Assembly: GCA_016719785.1 (NCBI GenBank)
Contig: JADJYJ010000008.1
Coordinates: 62,001 to 126,000 of the forward strand
DNA: 64,000 bases
From: Candidatus Amarolinea dominans
GTDB lineage: Bacteria > Chloroflexota > Anaerolineae > SSC4 > Amarolineaceae
Reading direction: 5' to 3'
Program-made: the position numbers and the translations under genes
Shown: in pieces, positions 9,580 to 18,418 of the stretch
How the letters are laid out: every line of letters starts with the position of its first letter
Numbering within the stretch: position 1 is the stretch's first letter
Notes under the pieces: model-generated
The model's database searches: none
What the model was told of the DNA's origin: nothing
What the model saw: the letters and a program-made list of their open reading frames with translations, nothing else

Positions 9580-9673
9580 ACGATACGCTCCCGTTGTGTT
9601 GAGTGCTATGCATGGCCCAAGTATACTGGTATCGGGGAGCCTGTCAAAGCCCTCCCACTCCGTTGCTGTATCT

Positions 9674-9702
9674 TTGGGCGAATGTGCAAGTTGTGTTAAA
9701 CT
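9674..9702 (+). promoter_or_regulatory. Weak sigma-70-type promoter candidate upstream of ychF
   Basis: TTGGGC (9674-9679), 17-nt spacer, TAAACT (9697-9702). The -10 matches the one proposed at 20511 and the spacing is ideal, but the -35 is poor. It lies 61 nt before the ychF start. Confidence 0.35.
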
Positions 9703-9762
9703 CTGACCCAATCAGTGCGCGAGCGCACACTCAACCTACGAACACGACGAGATTTCTACACG

Positions 9763-10833
9763 ATGAATATCGGCATCATTGGTTTACCGAGTAGTGGCAA
9801 GACCACCATTTTCAACGCGTTGACGCATGGACAGGCCGAAACAGGCACCTACCATGCTGGCACCTTCAGTGTCAACATGGGCGCCGTCAACGTCCCTGAC
9901 TTGCGTGTTGATAAACTGAGCGCCATGTACAAACCACGCAAGACGGTCTATGCACAGGTGCAGTTCAAAGATGTGGCCGGCATCGAAGGCGGCAGCAGCA
10001 AGGGCAGCTCATTGGGCGGTCGGCTGCTCAATGAATTGGGCGCCAACGACGCCCTGCTGCACGTGGTGCGTGCCTTCACCAACCTGGCGGTGCCGCACCC
10101 CAATGGCAGCGTCAACCCGCGGCGTGACTACGAGGCGATGGAAACCGAGCTTATTTTGTCGGACATGGCGGTGATCGAGAAACGCCTGGAGCGCCTGCAA
10201 AAAGAACGCACACGCAGCGAACAACCCCTGGAGCTTCCGCTCATGCAGCGCCTGATCGCACACCTGGAAGCGCAGAAACCGCTGCGCAGTATTGATCTGA
10301 CCGCGGAGGAAGAGAGACTGCTGCGCAGCTACAGCCTGCTCAGCTTGAAGCCGATGGTCATCGTGCTCAACGTCAATGACGATGCCGATGCCAACGAAGC
10401 CGAGCAGCAACTGGGCGCGCTCCTGGGCAGGGAGATCTTGCTGCAACTGCGTGGCAAGTTAGAGATGGAATTGGCGCAGATGGATACCGCGGACGCGGCC
10501 ATGTTCCTGGAGGAATTCGGACTGAGCGAGCCGGGGTTGGATCGTGTCATCCGCGCGGGCTACGACCTGCTGGGCGTGCAGTCGTTCTTCACCGTGGGCG
10601 AAGATGAAGTCCGGGCCTGGACCGTCAGGCGGGGCGCGCCTGCCGTCGAAGCGGCCGGGGTCATTCACTCAGACCTGGCCAAGGGTTTCATCCGGGCTGA
10701 GGTGGTGTCCTACCAGGACTTGATTACCACCGGTTCCATTCCGGAGGCGCGCCGGGTGGGCAAATTCCGCCTGGAAGGTCGGGATTACATCGTCAAAGAT
10801 GGGGATATTTTGCACGTGCGCTTCAATCTGTAA
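9763..10833 (+). CDS. ychF: Redox-regulated ATPase YchF (Obg-like)
   Basis: 356-residue P-loop NTPase of the Obg/YchF family, an ATP-preferring ribosome-associated translation factor. The start MNIGIIGLPSSGKTT is canonical, with Walker A GLPSSGKTT at residues 7-15. The nucleotide-specificity loop is VLNVNDDAD in place of NKxD, as expected for ATP-binding YchF. The C-terminal TGS-like domain carries FFTVGEDEVRAWTVRRG, HSDLAKGFIRAEV and a final DGDILHVRFNL. Length matches the family. It stands alone, divergent from the ABC exporter. Confidence 0.95.
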   Translation: MNIGIIGLPSSGKTTIFNALTHGQAETGTYHAGTFSVNMGAVNVPDLRVDKLSAMYKPRKTVYAQVQFKDVAGIEGGSSKGSSLGGRLLNELGANDALLHVVRAFTNLAVPHPNGSVNPRRDYEAMETELILSDMAVIEKRLERLQKERTRSEQPLELPLMQRLIAHLEAQKPLRSIDLTAEEERLLRSYSLLSLKPMVIVLNVNDDADANEAEQQLGALLGREILLQLRGKLEMELAQMDTADAAMFLEEFGLSEPGLDRVIRAGYDLLGVQSFFTVGEDEVRAWTVRRGAPAVEAAGVIHSDLAKGFIRAEVVSYQDLITTGSIPEARRVGKFRLEGRDYIVKDGDILHVRFNL

Positions 10834-10842
10834 GATTGAGTA

Positions 10843-10866
10843 GGGGCGCACCCTTGCGGTCGCCCC
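10843..10866. repeat. Small GC-rich inverted repeat after ychF
   Basis: GGGGCG, a 12-nt loop, then CGCCCC, in the short gap between ychF and the convergent gene. It resembles dispersed intergenic palindromes. It could help terminate ychF transcription but has no T-run. Confidence 0.4.
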
Positions 10867-10884
10867 CGCGGGCAGGCTTGTTGG

Positions 10885-11373
10885 CTACGGCGCCATGATG
10901 GCCTCAAACCCCGGCAGGTTGGCGTCACGCACCTGGTCGAGAAGGTCCTGCAGCAGCGCCGGCTTGCCTTCCACGTGTTGGATCAGGCGTTGAATACGCT
11001 GCGTCTGGCTCATGGCAGGGACAAACTGGCTGAAGACCGCACGATAATGGTCGTAGCAGAAAATCTCGAATTCATCTGCCGTAAAGGCGCCTTCCAACAA
11101 GCGACGCAGTTGCGTCGAGTTCAACAAGGCCGGCGCTGGGCTGGCGGGCGCCGGGAACGGCGCCGGATCTGCATCCCGCCGGGCGATCTCTGATTCCAGT
11201 TCGGTGATGTGCCTGCGAATGGAGCGCAACTGATTGCGTAGTTCAAGGCTGGCGAACTCTTCGCCGCCAAAAAGGATAGCCGTGTGTACCTGGAAGGCTA
11301 GATTTTCTTGCTGCTGTTGCAATAGAAGACGCAGCGTGGTCAGATCGAAATGGCGCAGGTCTGATTCAGGCAT
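10885..11373 (-). CDS. Small protein with probable effector-associated (death-like) domain
   Basis: 162 residues in two parts. Residues 8-68 (DLTTLRLLLQQQQ to ESEIARR) are a helical coiled-coil module with repeated Glu/Arg heptads. After a Pro/Ala linker, residues 84-160 form a compact helical domain containing LRRLLEGAF, DEFEIFCYDHYRAVFSQF and RIQRLIQHVEGKPALLQDLL. This pattern resembles the effector-associated adaptor domains found fused to TIR, caspase-like or NTPase proteins in bacterial conflict systems. No enzymatic domain is fused or adjacent. It lies convergent to ychF and divergent from the mannosyl-nucleotide gene. Recognition is by pattern, so the domain family is uncertain. Confidence 0.55.
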   Translation of the reverse strand: MPESDLRHFDLTTLRLLLQQQQENLAFQVHTAILFGGEEFASLELRNQLRSIRRHITELESEIARRDADPAPFPAPASPAPALLNSTQLRRLLEGAFTADEFEIFCYDHYRAVFSQFVPAMSQTQRIQRLIQHVEGKPALLQDLLDQVRDANLPGFEAIMAP

Positions 11374-11613
11374 GAAAAATCCTCTCAGTGATCGTCAATG
11401 ACATGGCAAGTGATGCAGAAAAGCTGTATGGCAACCCTATTGTAACCCACCTGCTAGACAACGTCAACCAAGTCCTTTATGACGGACAGAGCGGCGTTCG
11501 TCCGCCATCCAGCGCACGAGTCTGTCTCTGTGCCATGATGTATGTAAGCGGCTTGCTCAGCGGTCGCGCAGCGATGTACTGGTCAGATCGGTTAAACCGG
11601 AGGTAATGCTTTT

Positions 11614-14116
11614 ATGAAAGCCGTTGTCATGGCGGGAGGAGAAGGCTCCCGTCTGCGGCCCTTGACGATCGGACGCCCAAAACCGATGGTGCCGATAGTC
11701 AATAAGCCGGTCATGCAACACATCCTGGAATTGCTCAAACGTCACGGCTTCACCGACATCGTGGTGACGTTGCAGTACATGGCCGACTACATTCAAGACT
11801 ACTTTGGCAATGGTCAGACCTACGGCGTGAAACTTCAATATGCCATCGAAGAGGCGCCCCTCGGTACGGCCGGCAGTGTGCGCAACGCCAGTGCCTATTT
11901 GGATGGCACCGACCCCATCCTGGTCATTAGCGGCGACGCGTTGACCGACTTCGATCTGCCACGTATCGTGCAGTGGCACCGCCAGCGTCAGGCGTTGGCG
12001 ACGATGGTGCTCTACCGTGTCCCGAATCCATTGGAGTATGGCGTCATTGTGACCGATGACGAAGGCCGCGTCACCCGTCTGCATGAGAAACCGAGCTGGG
12101 GCGAGGTCATGTCTGACACGGTCAATACCGGCATCTATATTTTCGATCCGGCCATCCTCGACGTGATCGAACCAGGGCACAACGCGGACTGGAGCAAAGA
12201 CATCTTCCCGCGGCTGCTCGAAAAGGGTGCGCCCCTCTACGGATATGTCGCCGAAGGCTACTGGTGTGATATCGGCAATCTCACCAAATACCGGCGTGCT
12301 GCCGCCGATGTCCTTTCCGGCCGCGTACGGCTTGGCCCGTTGGGTCAGAATCGCGGGGGCGATGTGTGGACCGGAGAAAACGTTGAGATTGCCCCTGACG
12401 CCCAACTCATCGGCCCCATCTACCTGGGCAATGAGGTCAAGATCAAGGGCGGCGCTGTCGTTCACGGCCCCACCTTCATTCGCGATTACACCATCGTAGA
12501 CAACCGCGCCCAGGTAGATCGCAGCCTGGTCTGGCGCAACTGCTACATCGGCGAAGGCGCTGAGCTGCGAGGCACCATCGTCTGCCGGCAATCCACCATG
12601 AAAGCCAAGAGCGTGCTCTACGAAGGCAGCGTCATTGGCGATGGTTGCGTCATCGGCCAGGGCGCGGTCATCCATAGCAATGTGAAACTATGGCCGAGCA
12701 AAGAGGTGGAAGCAGGCGCCACTGTCAAATCCTCCATCATCTGGGGCAGCCAGGGTCGTCGCGTGCTCTTCGGTCGCTTCGGCGTGACCGGTGTCGTCAA
12801 CGTGGACCTGACCCCTGATTTTTGCGCCCGGCTGGGATCAGCCTTCGGCGCCACGCTGCCCAAAGGCGCTTACGTCACCATCAACCGCGACCCGCACCGC
12901 AGCCCGCGCATGTTGAAACGCGCCATCATTTCAGGCGTGCCCTCATCAGGCGTCAACGTGTGGGACCTGGGCAACGTGCCGGTGCCGGTCGCGCTACTTC
13001 ACCCGCGTGACCGAGGCCCTGGGCGGCGTGCATGTACGCTTGTCGCCACACGACCAGCGCGTGGTGGATATTCGGTTCATGGATGCCGACGGGCTGAATC
13101 TTAGCAAAGAGCGCGAACGTAACATCGAACGCACCTTCTTCCGCGAGGACTTTCGCCGCGCGTACATGGACGACATTGGCACGATCGAATACCCTGGCCT
13201 GGTCATCGAACGCTACGCGACCGGCTTCATGAAGGCGCTGAACGTGGAAGCCATCCGCAGTGCGCGCTTCAAGATCGTGATTGACTATGCCCATTCGCCA
13301 AACTCCGATGTCTTACCTCCTCTGCTGGCCAACCTCAATGTGGATGTGGTTCCGCTCAACGCCCGTGTGGATGCGCTGAAGATCGCCGTGCAGCAAGAGG
13401 ACTTCGAGGCCAACCTGCGCCAGCTTGCCATCATTGCCGGCGCGCTCAACACCAACCTGGGGCTGCAGTTGGATGTGGCCGGCGAAAAAATCTTCCTGGT
13501 TGACAACCACGGCCACATGCTGGCGGACACGACGGCCGCCATGCTGATGGCAACCCTGGCCTTGCAGAGCAAAGGCGCTGGCACCATCGTCGTGCCGATT
13601 GACGCCTCGCACGCCTTCGAGTGCCTGGCCGATCGTTACGGGGGCAAAGTGGTGCGCACGCGTGCTGACCTGCATGCCCTGATGATCGCCGCGCAAGAGC
13701 CAGACGTGATCCTGGCGACAGATGGCGCCGGCAACTTCATCTTTCCCGAGTTTCAGCCGGTCACTGACGGCTTGATGGCCACGGCCAAACTGCTCGAATT
13801 CCTGGCTACACAGCAGGAGCCGCTGTCGGACCTGGTGAACGGTCTGCCGGAAATCTACATGGAGAGCAGCCGCGTGGCCTGTCCGTGGGAAATCAAGGGC
13901 AGCGTCATGCGCCGCCTGACCGAGATTCACCATACCGGCGAGATCCAGGAAGGTATCAAGCTAACTTATGGCGAGCGTGAGTGGGTGCTGATCCGACCGG
14001 ACCCCGACTATCCCCACATCATGATCACAGCTGAGTCAACCACCTCAGAAAAGCTGACGCGTCTCCAGGAAAGATTTCAGCTTGAGGTGCGACGCCTGCG
14101 CGACTTGACGGAATAG
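11614..14116 (+). CDS. Mannose-1-phosphate guanylyltransferase/phosphomannomutase fusion, interrupted by a frameshift near 12991
   Basis: An N-terminal nucleotidyltransferase has the motif GGEGSRLRPLT and the KPMVPI loop (residues 8-30). A left-handed beta-helix (hexapeptide) region follows at about 250-385, then a phosphohexomutase-like part in another frame. Frame 1 runs from 11614 into the mutase domain and loses homology after VPVPVA; frame 2 resumes as RYFTRVTEALGG at 12992. Loss of one GC from GCGCGC at 12991-12994 would explain the shift. Restored length is about 834 residues, normal for this bifunctional family. The metal-binding loop (usually DGDxDR) reads DVAGEK, so mutase activity may be lost. 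RBS GGAGG lies 10 nt before ATG 11614. Role: GDP-mannose-type sugar nucleotide supply. Confidence 0.82.
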
Positions 14117-14122
14117 CGGGCG

Positions 14123-15004
14123 TTGCCGCCCTTACTTGTCATCGGGCCTTTGCACATCGCCTGGTACAGCTTGGCGATGACTGGCGGCTTATGCGCGGCG
14201 CTGGCCTGGCTGGCTTGGGCCGATATCGAACGCCAGCGCCTGGCCGCTGAGCGGCCTCATTCTCATCATCACCACGTACCCGGCAATCGCACCCTTCATG
14301 ACCGTTTTTTGCGCCTGGCGCCTGGCTGGCCGGCAGCCCTGCGTCGCGCCGTGGATGATGCCCTCCCGCTGTTCCTGATCGGGCTGGCCTGTGGGCGGGT
14401 GGTTTTTGTGCTGGCGCAGTGGCCGTACTTCGGCGAGCATCCCCTGCAAGCCCTGCGCCCCTGGGAGGGCGGCCTCTCGGCCCACGGCGCGTTGGCCGGC
14501 GGCTTGGGCTTGCTGGCCTGGCGGGCGCAGCGCCGGCCAGGCGGATGGGCCATTGCCGATCGCTACACGCCTCCTCTGCTTTGGCTCCAAACTGCCGCCT
14601 GGCTCAGTTGCTGGTGCGCCGGCTGTGCCTTTGGGCGTCCGGTGGACATTGTGCGCTGGCCGGGGCTGGCCGTGTTCGATTGGCCTGACATTTATGGCGT
14701 CTTGTTGCCCCGCGTGCCGGTGCAAGGTCTGGGGGTCATCATCAGCCTCGCGTTGCTGGCGGGCGCGTGGTGGTTTAATCAACGACAGGGCGCGCCGGGC
14801 GCGCCGGGCGCGCTGGCGGGCGCCGTCCTGTTCCTGGGCGCCCTGGCAGACGCCGGGTTACAACTTCTACGCGCGGATGAAACCTGGCTTTGGTTCGGTC
14901 AACGGGCCGCGTTGGCGGCCGATCTGCTTTTCATGGCGCTCGGTGCGGCCTGCTTCGTTCTGGCCTGGCGCAGGCGCTTTGCCCAAAAGCAGCTTTCATG
15001 CTAA
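14123..15004 (+). CDS. Divergent Lgt-like (prolipoprotein diacylglyceryl transferase family) membrane protein
   Basis: 293 residues, about seven transmembrane helices, beginning at TTG 14123, six bases after the previous gene. Lgt-like landmarks are the N-terminal GPLHIAWYSLAM, the conserved turn EGGLSAHGALAGGLG (about 114-128, including the key His) and a Cys-rich motif SCWCAGCAFGRP (about 160-171). That motif aligns with the RxGCFxxGCCYG variant of Lgt but lacks its Arg. The His-rich loop at 46-51 (HSHHHH) is unusual. It could be a lipid-modifying paralogue rather than the housekeeping enzyme, which may lie elsewhere. Confidence 0.6.
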   Translation: MPPLLVIGPLHIAWYSLAMTGGLCAALAWLAWADIERQRLAAERPHSHHHHVPGNRTLHDRFLRLAPGWPAALRRAVDDALPLFLIGLACGRVVFVLAQWPYFGEHPLQALRPWEGGLSAHGALAGGLGLLAWRAQRRPGGWAIADRYTPPLLWLQTAAWLSCWCAGCAFGRPVDIVRWPGLAVFDWPDIYGVLLPRVPVQGLGVIISLALLAGAWWFNQRQGAPGAPGALAGAVLFLGALADAGLQLLRADETWLWFGQRAALAADLLFMALGAACFVLAWRRRFAQKQLSC

Positions 15005-15045
15005 ACTTGCCTGGGCGCGGGTCATCGAGACCCCACGAATCGTCT

Positions 15046-15118
15046 GCCCTCGTAGCTCAGGGGATAGAGCGTCGGTTTCCTAAACCGTGTGTCGCAGGTT
15101 CGAGTCCTGCCGGGGGCG
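15046..15118 (+). tRNA. tRNA-Arg (anticodon CCT)
   Basis: Full cloverleaf. Acceptor GCCCTCG pairs with CGGGGGC, the D arm is GCTC/GAGC, the anticodon loop TTCCTAA reads AGG codons, and the T arm is GCAGG-TTCGAGT-CCTGC. CCA is not encoded. An intrinsic terminator follows immediately. Confidence 0.95.
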
Positions 15119-15120
15119 CT

Positions 15121-15159
15121 AAAACACAAAGCCGGGTCATTCGCCCGGCTTTGTGTTTT
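15121..15159 (+). terminator. Intrinsic terminator after tRNA-Arg
   Basis: Perfect 16-bp hairpin: AAAACACAAAGCCGGG, a 7-nt loop, CCCGGCTTTGTGTTTT. It ends in a T stretch on the plus strand and starts with an A stretch, so it could act on both strands. Confidence 0.88.
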
Positions 15160-15247
15160 CGTGAAACTTCCTTGCTTTGTAACTGCTCAGGCTGCGTGCC
15201 GTCGCGGAGCGATTGAAATCGCGCCGGCGGCGGCGCCAATTTTCGCT

Positions 15248-16243
15248 TTACTGCGGAGGGTTGGCCGCCCCGCCCTTCAGTTGATCCAGGTTGACCAGGA
15301 AGGGGCTGCCTGACGGCAGAAGCATCACCGTGATGTTGGGCGCCAGCTTTTCGATGTAGCGATAAACCAGCAGGTTGTCGTTCGTGCCGATCTGCTCGTT
15401 GACCAGGCGCAGCGCCTCTGCTTCGCCCTGTGCGCGCAAAATGGCAGATGTCTTGACGCCTTCGGCCTCGATCCGTTTGCGTTCAGCCTCCTGCTGTTCA
15501 CGCTGCAGGGTGAACTGCATTTGCTCGGCCTGCTGCTGCGCGATCTGCTTCTGCTCGATGGACGTGGCGTAGTCATCGGTGAAGTTGACATTACGAATGT
15601 CGAAGGCCAGCAAGAGCAAGCCCTCTTTTTCGAAGCGCTCGCGAATCATTTTCTCGATCTCAACCTGAATCGCGGCCCGTTTCGTGCCGTAGACATCGGT
15701 CACCTTGTTCTGCGACACCATCAAGCGCACAATCGAGCGAATCGTGGGGCGTACCAGGATGTTTTCGTAGTCGCGCAGGTTGTTGTGGATGTCCGCGGCC
15801 CGCGCCGGGTTGAGCTTGAAGCGCGTGGACGAGTCAATACCCACCTGCAGGCCTTCGGACGTTGGCGACCACAACGAGTCGTCGCCTTGCACCTGGCCCT
15901 CATTGGCCACCTTAGTCATGGTGTAGACCTGTTCCAGGGTGCTGTAACGATAAACAGTTTCCACGTAGGGCACAATGAAGTTGATGCCCGGATACTGCGG
16001 CAGATTGCGGGTGCCGCTGATAGCATTGAAGACGACACCGACTTCGCCGGCATCAATCACCACCACGCCCGCGCCCAGGGTCATCACAATGAGGGAGATG
16101 ACCAGCCATCCGACCAGCAACGGCGGGGAGAGACGGGCTGACGTCGTGCCGCGGCTGCGGCCAATGACCACGTTGATGACATACGCGAAGAAAGCCAACA
16201 ACAACAGCCAGCCAAACATGCTTAGTGCTCGTGCAATTAACAT
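15248..16243 (-). CDS. SPFH/prohibitin-family membrane protein
   Basis: 331-residue stomatin/prohibitin/HflK-C-type protein. Two hydrophobic segments lie at about residues 8-28 and 43-66. An SPFH core follows (VIDAGEVGVVFN to AFDIRNVNF, about 64-230), then a Glu/Gln/Arg-rich coiled coil (about 232-285: QKQIAQQQAEQ, QREQQEAERKR, ILRAQGEAEA). Such proteins form large cytoplasm-facing or periplasmic cages that organise membrane domains and often modulate FtsH. A good RBS (AAGGAG) precedes ATG 16243. It is a single-gene unit; an extended -10 element lies about 115 nt upstream. Confidence 0.88.
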   Translation of the reverse strand: MLIARALSMFGWLLLLAFFAYVINVVIGRSRGTTSARLSPPLLVGWLVISLIVMTLGAGVVVIDAGEVGVVFNAISGTRNLPQYPGINFIVPYVETVYRYSTLEQVYTMTKVANEGQVQGDDSLWSPTSEGLQVGIDSSTRFKLNPARAADIHNNLRDYENILVRPTIRSIVRLMVSQNKVTDVYGTKRAAIQVEIEKMIRERFEKEGLLLLAFDIRNVNFTDDYATSIEQKQIAQQQAEQMQFTLQREQQEAERKRIEAEGVKTSAILRAQGEAEALRLVNEQIGTNDNLLVYRYIEKLAPNITVMLLPSGSPFLVNLDQLKGGAANPPQ

Positions 16244-16356
16244 AGAGACTCCTTGAATTTCGATCGGGCCATAGACGAGATCAACGATGCCTCATCTTGG
16301 CCGCGCAGCTTACGCTTTTTACATGATTTGGGAGAGATCGCCAGCAAACAAGCATC

Positions 16357-16365
16357 ATTGTACCA
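16357..16365 (-). promoter_or_regulatory. Extended -10 promoter element for the SPFH gene
   Basis: On the minus strand TGG-TACAAT (TGn plus a good -10), about 115 nt upstream of ATG 16243. No convincing -35 is visible. Confidence 0.4.
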
Positions 16366-16614
16366 CATCTCGCACGAAAAGGCTGTCCATGGGCTGTCAA
16401 ACAACCGCTAATTCCCTGGCGCGCTGACCTCGAAACTTGCGCCAGATTCATTCGTATTCATGAACGCGTGCAAAGCAAAGTGCGCACAAGGCTGCAGACG
16501 ATGCCCATGTCCAAGTTGGCGGGCAAGGTCGCGCAGTTCATGCCGCAGGTGGGTGGTCGCGGCAGCAGCGGGGGGACGAACATCAACCTGGGTAACCTGC
16601 TGGGCGGGAACTAA
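16366..16614 (+). other. Gene-poor gap holding a possible C-terminal gene remnant
   Basis: An open frame without a good start runs from 16327 to the stop at 16612-16614. Its end could be translated from GTG 16480 or ATG 16501 as a 37-44 residue basic peptide finishing GGTNINLGNLLGGN. It has no ribosome-binding site and looks like the surviving 3' end of a longer gene, or chance. Its stop abuts the stop of the convergent methyltransferase gene. Confidence 0.3.
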
Positions 16615-17421
16615 TCATCCTGGCGGCGGACGCCTGTGATCGCTTTGTCGCCGTTGGCGGGCGGACTCGAAGCAAAAAACGGCCGCGGCCACGGCAGCGT
16701 TTAGCGACTCAGCTTGCGCGATCGGAATCGTCACCGTACCCACGGCCAGGCGCCGTGCGTCGGCACTGGCGCCCGCTCCTTCATTGCCAATGATCAGCGC
16801 GGTGGGCAGGCGCCAATCCACGGCATCATACAGCGTGTCGCCGTGTGCATCCGCCAGCCAAACCTGGCGACCGGTGACCGCGGCGGCCATATCCGCCCAC
16901 GTCTCCACGCTGCGCACCGGCAGGTACAGATGCGCGCCCATGGCCGCGCGCACCACCTTCGGGTTGTAGATATCCACCGAGCCAGGCGCCAGCAGCACGC
17001 CGGCACAGCCCGCGGCCAGGGCCGTGCGCAGGATTGTGCCCAGGTTACCCGGATCACTGAGCGCGTCCAGCACCAGCAGCAGGCCGGCGGCCGGAAATGG
17101 CCGGACTTGCGGCCAGGACGCCACCGCCATGATGCCCGGCGAGGTGGTCGTGCCGCTGATGGCATCCAGCACCTGCGTGTGGGTCTCTTCGCACACGACC
17201 TGTTGGGCACGCAGCCGTGTGAGCAGCGCCGCGGCGCGTGGATTGGTCAGACGGGCGGGTGCGTAGAGAACAAACTGTAGGGGCAGATGGGCGTCCAGGG
17301 CTTCTTCGAGCAGGCGCACGCCTTCCAGGCACCACTGCTGCGCCTCCTCGCGTGACCTGCGCTCCTGCAGCAAGGCCCGTATCAGCTTCACGCGCGCATT
17401 ACTCGAACTGGTGATCACCAT
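16615..17421 (-). CDS. SpoU/TrmH-family RNA 2'-O-methyltransferase
   Basis: 268 residues of the SPOUT superfamily. An N-terminal substrate-binding domain (ITSSSNARVKLIRAL, about 3-100) is followed by the trefoil-knot methyltransferase core. Motif 1 is SDPGNLGTILRTA (about 126-138), motif 2 is IIGNEGAGAS (about 208-217) and motif 3 is IPIAQAESLNAAVAAAV (about 231-247). These bind S-adenosylmethionine and place the catalytic Arg (R136) and Asn. Likely target is a ribose in 23S rRNA or tRNA, as for RlmB/TrmH relatives. It lies downstream of rplT in the same direction, separated by an intrinsic terminator. Confidence 0.9.
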   Translation of the reverse strand: MVITSSSNARVKLIRALLQERRSREEAQQWCLEGVRLLEEALDAHLPLQFVLYAPARLTNPRAAALLTRLRAQQVVCEETHTQVLDAISGTTTSPGIMAVASWPQVRPFPAAGLLLVLDALSDPGNLGTILRTALAAGCAGVLLAPGSVDIYNPKVVRAAMGAHLYLPVRSVETWADMAAAVTGRQVWLADAHGDTLYDAVDWRLPTALIIGNEGAGASADARRLAVGTVTIPIAQAESLNAAVAAAVFCFESARQRRQSDHRRPPPG

Positions 17422-17481
17422 ACGAAGCTTTCTCAGGCCTCCGACCGGGGGCGTGAACCGCGGGGGGCAGGCGCCTGCTGC

Positions 17482-17518
17482 AAAAACACCGCGCCAGGTA
17501 TTGCACTGGCGCGGTGTT
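17482..17518 (-). terminator. Intrinsic terminator of the infC-rpmI-rplT operon
   Basis: On the minus strand AACACCGCGCCAG, an 8-nt loop, CTGGCGCGGTGTT, followed by TTTTTG. It lies 23 nt after the rplT stop, so it closes the ribosomal-protein transcript. Confidence 0.88.
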
Positions 17519-17541
17519 GACTTGAAGATGGGAAACAGATG

Positions 17542-17895
17542 TTAGAGAGACTGTTTGGCAACATCAACCAGGCGAGCAAAGACGCTTGCATCGCGGACGG
17601 CCAGCTCGGCCATCATCTTGCGGTCAATGTCCACCCCGGCCTTTTGCAGACCGTAGACAAAGCGACTGTAGGACAAACCGTTTTGGCGGGCAGCCGCGTT
17701 GATGCGTGTGATCCACAAGGCGCGGAATTGACGCTTACGGTTGCGGCGGTCGCGTGTGGCATAGAACAACGACTTGAGCATTGCCTCATTGGCGCGACGG
17801 AAAAGGCGATGACGTGTGCCAAACTGGCCTTTCATCATCTTCAGAATCTTCTTGTGTCGCTGCCTGGCCGGGACGCCTCGTTTTACTCGTGACAT
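17542..17895 (-). CDS. rplT: 50S ribosomal protein L20
   Basis: 117 residues, the expected bL20 length. The N-terminus (MSRVKRGVPARQRHKKILK) is the long basic rRNA-binding tail, followed by the conserved GTRHRLFRRANEAMLKSL, RDRRNRKRQFRALWITRIN and a C-terminal globular domain with GLSYSRFVYGLQKAGVDIDRK. L20 is needed early in large-subunit assembly and in many bacteria represses its own operon. A GAGGAG box precedes the ATG. It is the last gene of infC-rpmI-rplT. Confidence 0.98.
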   Translation of the reverse strand: MSRVKRGVPARQRHKKILKMMKGQFGTRHRLFRRANEAMLKSLFYATRDRRNRKRQFRALWITRINAAARQNGLSYSRFVYGLQKAGVDIDRKMMAELAVRDASVFARLVDVAKQSL

Positions 17896-18061
17896 TACTT
17901 TCTCCTCGGATGGCGGCTATGGCCTGGGGTCACATAGCACTTCGTACTGGCCACCCCATATCATGATTTAGGTGTTACTTATGACCTGTCAAGAAACAAC
18001 TTTCTATTCTTGTGTCCGTGTTCTGCCGGGACAGAAGCGGGAATCTGTTTTTGACAAGCCC

Positions 18062-18271
18062 TTATTTGTGTTGCAGGTATGGAGCCAACTTCTTGACCCG
18101 CTTGATGAAAGCAGTCGCTTTGACCGTGACGGTGTCGCCGTAATCACTCTTCAGGCTCGGCGACTTCTTGCGCTTGAGGTGCCCTTGCCCCTGAATGCGA
18201 CGCAAGAGCTTGCCGCTTCCCGAAAAACGGAAACGCTTGGCTGTTGATTTATGCGTCTTCAACTTTGGCAT
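18062..18271 (-). CDS. rpmI: 50S ribosomal protein L35
   Basis: 69 residues, typical bL35 with MPKLKTHKSTAKRFRFSGSGK at the start and a Lys/Arg-rich body. It is the second gene of the classic infC-rpmI-rplT cluster. AGGGAG lies 6-7 nt before the ATG. The 166-nt gap to rplT holds no gene. Confidence 0.97.
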   Translation of the reverse strand: MPKLKTHKSTAKRFRFSGSGKLLRRIQGQGHLKRKKSPSLKSDYGDTVTVKATAFIKRVKKLAPYLQHK

Positions 18272-18318
18272 ACGAACTCTCCCTTAATCTCTCTTCGTTT
18301 CATCTTCCCATTTGCACA

Positions 18319-18373
18319 CACAAGCAGAGCGGTGTCAGGTCAGCCCTGTGTGACCCGTCTTGCTCTGCTTGTG
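18319..18373 (-). promoter_or_regulatory. Structured RNA hairpin between infC and rpmI
   Basis: A perfect 12-bp stem, CACAAGCAGAGC pairing with GCTCTGCTTGTG, encloses a 31-nt region with further pairing potential. It lies in the infC-rpmI gap, the position where L20 binds the mRNA in enteric bacteria. A translational control role is inferred from location and fold only. It has no T-run, so it is not a simple terminator. Confidence 0.5.
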
Positions 18374-18418
18374 ATCAGCGGCTGTTGCATCCGCGGCCAC
18401 TTTTGCCGGCCGGGCGGT

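Noticed and set aside
11388..11606. 72-codon ORF before the sugar-nucleotide gene
   Set aside because: No RBS and no recognisable sequence; the interval is better read as the divergent promoter region.
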